Part shown: piece after piece, positions 6,772 through 9,853 of the stretch
Numbering within the stretch: the first letter of the stretch is position 1
Layout of the letters: each line of letters opens with the position of its first letter
Assembly (NCBI GenBank): GCA_947461015.1
Contig: CANHIR010000064.1
Location: 1-9,853 of the forward strand
Reading direction: 5' to 3'
Source: Bacteroidota bacterium
GTDB taxonomy: Bacteria > Bacteroidota > Bacteroidia > Chitinophagales > Chitinophagaceae
DNA: 9,853 nt
Notes under the pieces: generated by a model
Database searches by the model: none
What the model was told of the DNA's origin: nothing
The model's input: only the letters and a program-made list of their open reading frames with translations
Position numbers and translations under genes: made by a program

Positions 6772-7557
6772 ATGATACAATCCATTTTAAAGGACAAGCC
6801 TACTAAACTTTTTTTAGCCATTACTGCTTTTTTTGTTGCCAATGCACTTATTGCGGAATGTATTGGGGGAAAGATATTTTCTTTGGAAGGGGTATTGGGA
6901 TTGCCCCCTGCTAATTTGACCATTTTTGGAGAGTCTGGTTTGTCTTTTAATTTAACATGTGGTGTTTTGCTTTGGCCCTTGGAGTTTATTATCACTGACA
7001 TTGTAAATGAATATTATGGACCTAAAGCGGTTAGGCGTATTAGTATCATCGCAGTAAGTTTAATTGCTTATGCATTTTTAATGTTCTATCTAGCCATGCA
7101 CATTGCACCAGCCAATTTTTGGGTTGGGTCAAAAGTAGGGAATGGGGTGCCTAGCATGCAAATGGCATTTGAAGCAATTTTTGGACAAGGAATGTGGATT
7201 ATTTTAGGAAGCCTGGTTGCTTTTTTGGTAAGCCAGTTTATAGACGTAATTGTATTTCACAAAATAAAAAAAATAACAGGAGAGAAAATGCCTTGGCTAA
7301 GGGCAACCGGTTCTACGGTTGTTTCTCAGTTAGTGGATAGCTTTGTTGTATTAGTGATTGCTTTTAAATTAGGCAATAATTGGTCTTGGTCTTTTGTGAT
7401 GGCAGTTTGTGTTGTAAATTATATGTATAAATTCACCATGGCTATTCTATTAACACCAGCCATTACTTTTATTGAGTCTAGGATTGAAAAATATGTGGGT
7501 CATGAAACTGCTAAGAAAATGAAATTAGCGGCCATGGGAATTGAGCAAGAAGTTTAA
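6772..7557 (+). CDS. yhhQ: Queuosine precursor transporter (YhhQ / VUT family)
   Basis: Inner-membrane carrier of 261 residues predicted to import a queuosine precursor (preQ0 or preQ1, or queuine in some lineages) for tRNA modification at G34. Seen: about six membrane helices, the family hallmark DIVNEYYGPKAVRR (76-89), SQFIDVIVFHKIK (154-166) with its acidic residue inside a helix, and RATGSTVVSQLVDSFVV (177-193). These are the conserved charged and polar residues of the former DUF165 family. The N-terminal part has an insertion-like loop (about 36-60) before helix 2. It follows the small membrane-protein gene by four bases and ends in tandem stops (TAA TAG). Its last 33 bases overlap the 3' end of the convergent Nudix gene. 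No preQ1 riboswitch is recognisable upstream of the pair. Which precursor is carried cannot be decided from sequence. Confidence 0.9.
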   Translation: MIQSILKDKPTKLFLAITAFFVANALIAECIGGKIFSLEGVLGLPPANLTIFGESGLSFNLTCGVLLWPLEFIITDIVNEYYGPKAVRRISIIAVSLIAYAFLMFYLAMHIAPANFWVGSKVGNGVPSMQMAFEAIFGQGMWIILGSLVAFLVSQFIDVIVFHKIKKITGEKMPWLRATGSTVVSQLVDSFVVLVIAFKLGNNWSWSFVMAVCVVNYMYKFTMAILLTPAITFIESRIEKYVGHETAKKMKLAAMGIEQEV

Positions 7558-8001
7558 TAGCAATTTTATGGCTACTTTGTCAATAGGCAAGGTCATTGTA
7601 GCATCACTTAATTCATTTAAAGGCACCCATCTTAAATGCTCGGCGGTTCCTTTTATATTGGCCACCTGCTCCGGTAAAAAATCAAATGCTTTTTCTTTTG
7701 CAATAACTGTACTTGTTTCTTTTGCATGCACAAAGTAGTAAATAGAAATGATTTGATCGGTATTGTTGAATGCGGAGATTTGAAAAAAATCGGTAGTGTA
7801 AAAATGGTCACCAACACGCACTTCTAAATTCGCTTCTTCCATAAATTCTCTTGCTAGTCCATCTCTGGTTCCTTCGCCAATTTCTAATCCACCCCCCGGA
7901 AGTTTTGTAATGTAATTTCCTCGTATAAATTCATCACTTACCAATAACCTGTTTTGATCATCTATTAATATTCCGTACACCCTTACATTGAACAACGCCA
8001 T
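7525..8001 (-). CDS. Nudix hydrolase
   Basis: Hydrolase of 158 residues expected to cleave a nucleoside diphosphate linked to another group, with divalent metal. Seen: the N-terminal strand NVRVYGILIDDQNRLLVS (5-22), LPGGGLE (34-40), and a Nudix box at 37-59 following Gx5Ex7REUxEExGU with E43, R51, E52, E55 and E56 all present. The penultimate conserved glycine is replaced by N58 (EEANL). The metal-binding REFMEE core is intact, so activity is likely. Later strands (SIYYFVHAK, 86-94; LRWVPLNEL, 123-131) fit the fold. It is the last gene of a leftward group after the nucleoside phosphorylase and dapF, six bases behind dapF. Its 3' end overlaps the transporter gene by 33 bp in exact codon register. 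The substrate is unknown; the sanitising or salvage role is only inferred. Confidence 0.88.
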   Translation of the reverse strand: MALFNVRVYGILIDDQNRLLVSDEFIRGNYITKLPGGGLEIGEGTRDGLAREFMEEANLEVRVGDHFYTTDFFQISAFNNTDQIISIYYFVHAKETSTVIAKEKAFDFLPEQVANIKGTAEHLRWVPLNELSDATMTLPIDKVAIKLLLNFLLNSHGR

Positions 8002-8007
8002 TACAAA

Positions 8008-8787
8008 TTATTTTACGTGAATACTTGCTTTATATACAAAGGTGCCAGGCCCTTTTAACCATATATTATTAAAGTGTCCGCCACCTTGGTTGTTAAAGCT
8101 TACTGCTAACTTGCCACCAATGGTTTTAATTGACACTTCCTGTTCCCCATGTTTATGTATGCATGAAATTATCGCAGAAGCAGTAACGCCAGTGCCACAA
8201 CTGTAGGTTTCATTTTCAACGCCACGCTCATAAGTGCGCACAAATAAATGATTCCCCTGGTGTTCTATAAAATTTACATTGATGCCTTCTTTTGCAAAAC
8301 GGCTATTGTATCTAATTGATTTTCCTTCCTTAAATACTTCAAAATTTTCTATGTCGTTGACCATTTTAATATAGTGAGGAGAGCCTGTATTGGTAACAAA
8401 AAAGTCATCGCCCGTTTCAACTGCATGTACGTCTGACATTTTTAAATGTACCCATCCGTTATTATGAATAATTGCTTCATGAGGCCCATCTATTGCAATA
8501 AATGAATATTGGTTTTTTACTATCCCATTGTCCAGGGCAAATTGCACCAAACACCTGCCGCCATTGCCACACATAGTTCCTTCCGTACCATCGGCATTAT
8601 AGTATGTCATTTTGAAGTCATAGCCACTAGCATTGCCAAGTAACATTAAGCCATCGGAACCAACACCAAAACGACGATCGCACAAAAAAGCGATTTGTTC
8701 ATTAGACAATGAAATACTGCCGTCTCTATTGTCTATGATTATAAAATCATTTCCTGTGCCTTGGTATTTAGAGAAATTAATATTCAT
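8008..8787 (-). CDS. dapF: Diaminopimelate epimerase
   Basis: Converts LL-diaminopimelate to meso-diaminopimelate, the direct precursor of lysine and of the peptidoglycan cross-linking residue, by a cofactor-free two-cysteine mechanism in the cytoplasm. The protein has 259 residues, close to the usual 260-280. Seen: KYQGTGNDF (7-15) at the N-terminus, FGVGSDGLM (40-48), the first catalytic cysteine in MCGNGGRC (72-79, C73), the second in SCGTGVTASA (196-205, C197), NTGSPHYI (133-140) with the usual proline-histidine, and YERGVENET (186-194). All key residues are present and the two halves show the mirrored alpha/beta repeat expected of the family. It lies 14 bp after the nucleoside phosphorylase gene and 6 bp before the Nudix gene. 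No other lysine-pathway gene is in the window. Confidence 0.97.
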   Translation of the reverse strand: MNINFSKYQGTGNDFIIIDNRDGSISLSNEQIAFLCDRRFGVGSDGLMLLGNASGYDFKMTYYNADGTEGTMCGNGGRCLVQFALDNGIVKNQYSFIAIDGPHEAIIHNNGWVHLKMSDVHAVETGDDFFVTNTGSPHYIKMVNDIENFEVFKEGKSIRYNSRFAKEGINVNFIEHQGNHLFVRTYERGVENETYSCGTGVTASAIISCIHKHGEQEVSIKTIGGKLAVSFNNQGGGHFNNIWLKGPGTFVYKASIHVK

Positions 8788-8801
8788 GAAGCATTTTTAA
8801 A

Positions 8802-9677
8802 TTATATGGTTGCTATAATGCCCAATGTTTTTTGGATCATATTATCTACTGCTCTTGCCATGTCTTTACTATATTCTTTCTTCACTCTATTTGCAATAAT
8901 TACGTTGATGCTTAAACATTGATGTCCCAATAAATTACATAATCCATAAATAGCACTTGTTTCCATCTCGAAATTTGCAATGTGATGATTGCCAAAACGA
9001 AAGCTAGTCATTTGATCCACTAAATTTGGCATACTCAATGGCAGTCTTAAAATACGTCCTTGTGGTCCATAAAATCCTGGACAGGTAACTGTAATTCCTT
9101 GATTGTATCCATCTACAAAATGTTTTATCAAACCAGCACTTGCACTTGCAATATAGGGTTGTATTTTAAAATCGGCAATTTGTGTATGTTGTTCAAACGC
9201 AGTAAGAATGGCTTGCTCTTCTGAATTATTGGAAAGCTTATAAAAATGCAATAAATTATCTATGCCTAAGCCATGGGTACCTGCTACCAATTGATCCACA
9301 CCAACTTCTCCTTGTAATGAACCGCATGTGCCCATTCGAATAATTGAAACAGACTTTTTATTTTCATTAATGGTTCTAGTATCGAAATTGATGTTGACTA
9401 ATGCGTCGACTTCGTTTAATGCAATATCAATATTGTCTGGTCCTATACCGGTGCTAAGCACAGAAATTCTTTTGTTTCCAATATAACCAGTATGGGTAAT
9501 AAATTCACGGTGCTCGCATTTAAATTCAATATGATCAAAATATTTACTTACACTGGCCACTCTTTCAGGGTCTCCCACCGTAATAATTGTATCTGCAATT
9601 TCTTCAGGTCTAACGTTTAGGTGGTAAACCGCTCCGCGATCGTTGATAATGAGTTCAGAAGCTCCAATTGACGACAT
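8802..9677 (-). CDS. Nucleoside phosphorylase, uridine phosphorylase family
   Basis: Reversible phosphorolysis of a nucleoside to the free base and (deoxy)ribose-1-phosphate, in cytoplasmic salvage. The protein has 291 residues, somewhat longer than the roughly 250 of E. coli uridine phosphorylase. Seen: the phosphate-site motif GDPER (35-39), STGIGPDNIDI (75-85), RMGTCGS (114-120), which carries a second phosphate-binding arginine, CPGFYGPQGR (199-208) in the base-recognition region, and the ribose-binding FEMETSAIYGL (236-246). The arrangement is the NP-I fold with hexamer-type features. The base preference (uridine, or another pyrimidine or purine) is not decidable by eye, so no gene symbol is given. 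It is the first gene of a leftward group with dapF and a Nudix gene, starting 96 bp from the divergent tRNA gene. A degenerate -7 (GACATTTG, 9697-9704) precedes it, and no Shine-Dalgarno is seen. Confidence 0.9.
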   Translation of the reverse strand: MSSIGASELIINDRGAVYHLNVRPEEIADTIITVGDPERVASVSKYFDHIEFKCEHREFITHTGYIGNKRISVLSTGIGPDNIDIALNEVDALVNINFDTRTINENKKSVSIIRMGTCGSLQGEVGVDQLVAGTHGLGIDNLLHFYKLSNNSEEQAILTAFEQHTQIADFKIQPYIASASAGLIKHFVDGYNQGITVTCPGFYGPQGRILRLPLSMPNLVDQMTSFRFGNHHIANFEMETSAIYGLCNLLGHQCLSINVIIANRVKKEYSKDMARAVDNMIQKTLGIIATI

Positions 9678-9754
9678 AATGGTGATATTTATGATACAAA
9701 TGTCGTTTAAATCGTATTAGTTGTAAAATTCTTTTATAATTAACTTCTTTGTGT

Positions 9755-9762
9755 TATTTTCG
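9755..9762 (+). promoter_or_regulatory. Possible -7 element of the tRNA-Cys gene
   Basis: TATTTTCG matches seven of eight positions, wildcards included, of the Bacteroidota -7 consensus TAnnTTTG. Transcription would start near 9768, about six bases before the mature tRNA. No TTG stands at the usual -33 distance; only a run of T (9732-9735) does. Low confidence. Confidence 0.28.
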
Positions 9763-9773
9763 CGTCCCAAAAG

Positions 9774-9844
9774 GGTCCTGTGGCCGAGTGGCTAGGCAGA
9801 GCTCTGCAAAAGCTTCTACAGCGGTTCGAATCCGCTCGGGACCT
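9774..9844 (+). tRNA. tRNA-Cys (anticodon GCA)
   Basis: A full cloverleaf of 71 nt can be folded. The acceptor stem GGTCCTG pairs with CGGGACC (one G-T wobble). The three-base-pair D stem is GCC/GGC. The anticodon stem GAGCT/AGCTT closes the loop CTGCAAA, with anticodon GCA at 9806-9808. The variable loop is short (CTAC), and the T stem AGCGG/CCGCT has the loop TTCGAAT. The discriminator base is T (U73), the main identity element for cysteinyl-tRNA synthetase, which agrees with the anticodon. The bases after it are CGA, so the 3' CCA is not encoded and must be added by the nucleotidyltransferase. It diverges from the nucleoside phosphorylase gene and ends nine bases before the window edge, so its terminator is not visible. 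Confidence 0.96.
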
Positions 9845-9853
9845 CGATACAAA

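Noticed and set aside
9697..9704. Minus-strand GACATTTG as promoter of the nucleoside phosphorylase group
   Set aside because: The invariant first T is missing and there is no TTG upstream; mentioned in the gene entry but not listed as a feature.
9766..9775. CCCAAAAGGG inverted repeat at the 5' edge of the tRNA gene
   Set aside because: The three-pair stem is too short to be a terminator, and its right arm is part of the tRNA acceptor stem.

Overview
The window looks like ordinary chromosome from an AT-rich member of the Bacteroidota, most likely near the Chitinophagaceae, although the family assignment is a guess. Three things point there. A perfect Bacteroidota-type -7 element (TAnnTTTG) lies upstream of a YfhO-family membrane protein. 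Almost no start codon has a Shine-Dalgarno sequence. The tRNA gene does not encode its 3' CCA. The window holds ten protein genes and one tRNA gene. Coding density is very high: the longest stretch without a gene is about 100 bases. I saw no insertion sequence, phage gene, CRISPR array or long repeat.

Positions 32-3893 are a glycan-assembly segment. Three glycosyltransferase genes lie on the minus strand, in transcription order GT2 (2927-2022), GT2 (2031-1210) and GT4 (1213-32). They are joined by 10-bp and 4-bp overlaps and so probably form one operon. A GT11 alpha-1,2-fucosyltransferase-like gene (3027-3893) diverges from them. Together they suggest a fucose-containing surface polysaccharide, O-antigen or glycan, but no sugar-nucleotide synthesis, flippase or polymerase gene is visible here. 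The fucosyltransferase meets a large YfhO-family membrane protein (6394-3890, minus) tail to tail, with the two stop codons sharing the palindrome TTAA. YfhO-family proteins are linked to membrane-side glycosylation (GT-C-like), so this gene may belong to the same surface-glycan theme.

From 6395 a 79-bp divergent intergenic region, holding a perfect 17-nt palindrome, separates YfhO from a rightward pair: an uncharacterised 97-residue membrane protein (6474-6767) and a queuosine-precursor transporter of the YhhQ/VUT family (6772-7557).

The right third is a leftward cluster transcribed from 9677: a uridine phosphorylase-family nucleoside phosphorylase, diaminopimelate epimerase (dapF) and a Nudix hydrolase, with gaps of 14 and 6 bp. 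The Nudix gene and the transporter gene overlap tail to tail by 33 bp in exact codon register. A tRNA-Cys(GCA) gene (9774-9844, plus) ends the window. These genes cover nucleoside salvage, lysine and peptidoglycan precursor supply and tRNA modification, that is, housekeeping functions.

I found no convincing previously undescribed system. The most worthwhile leads are the small membrane protein paired with the queuosine transporter, the palindrome in the yfhO promoter, and the gapless convergent gene ends.
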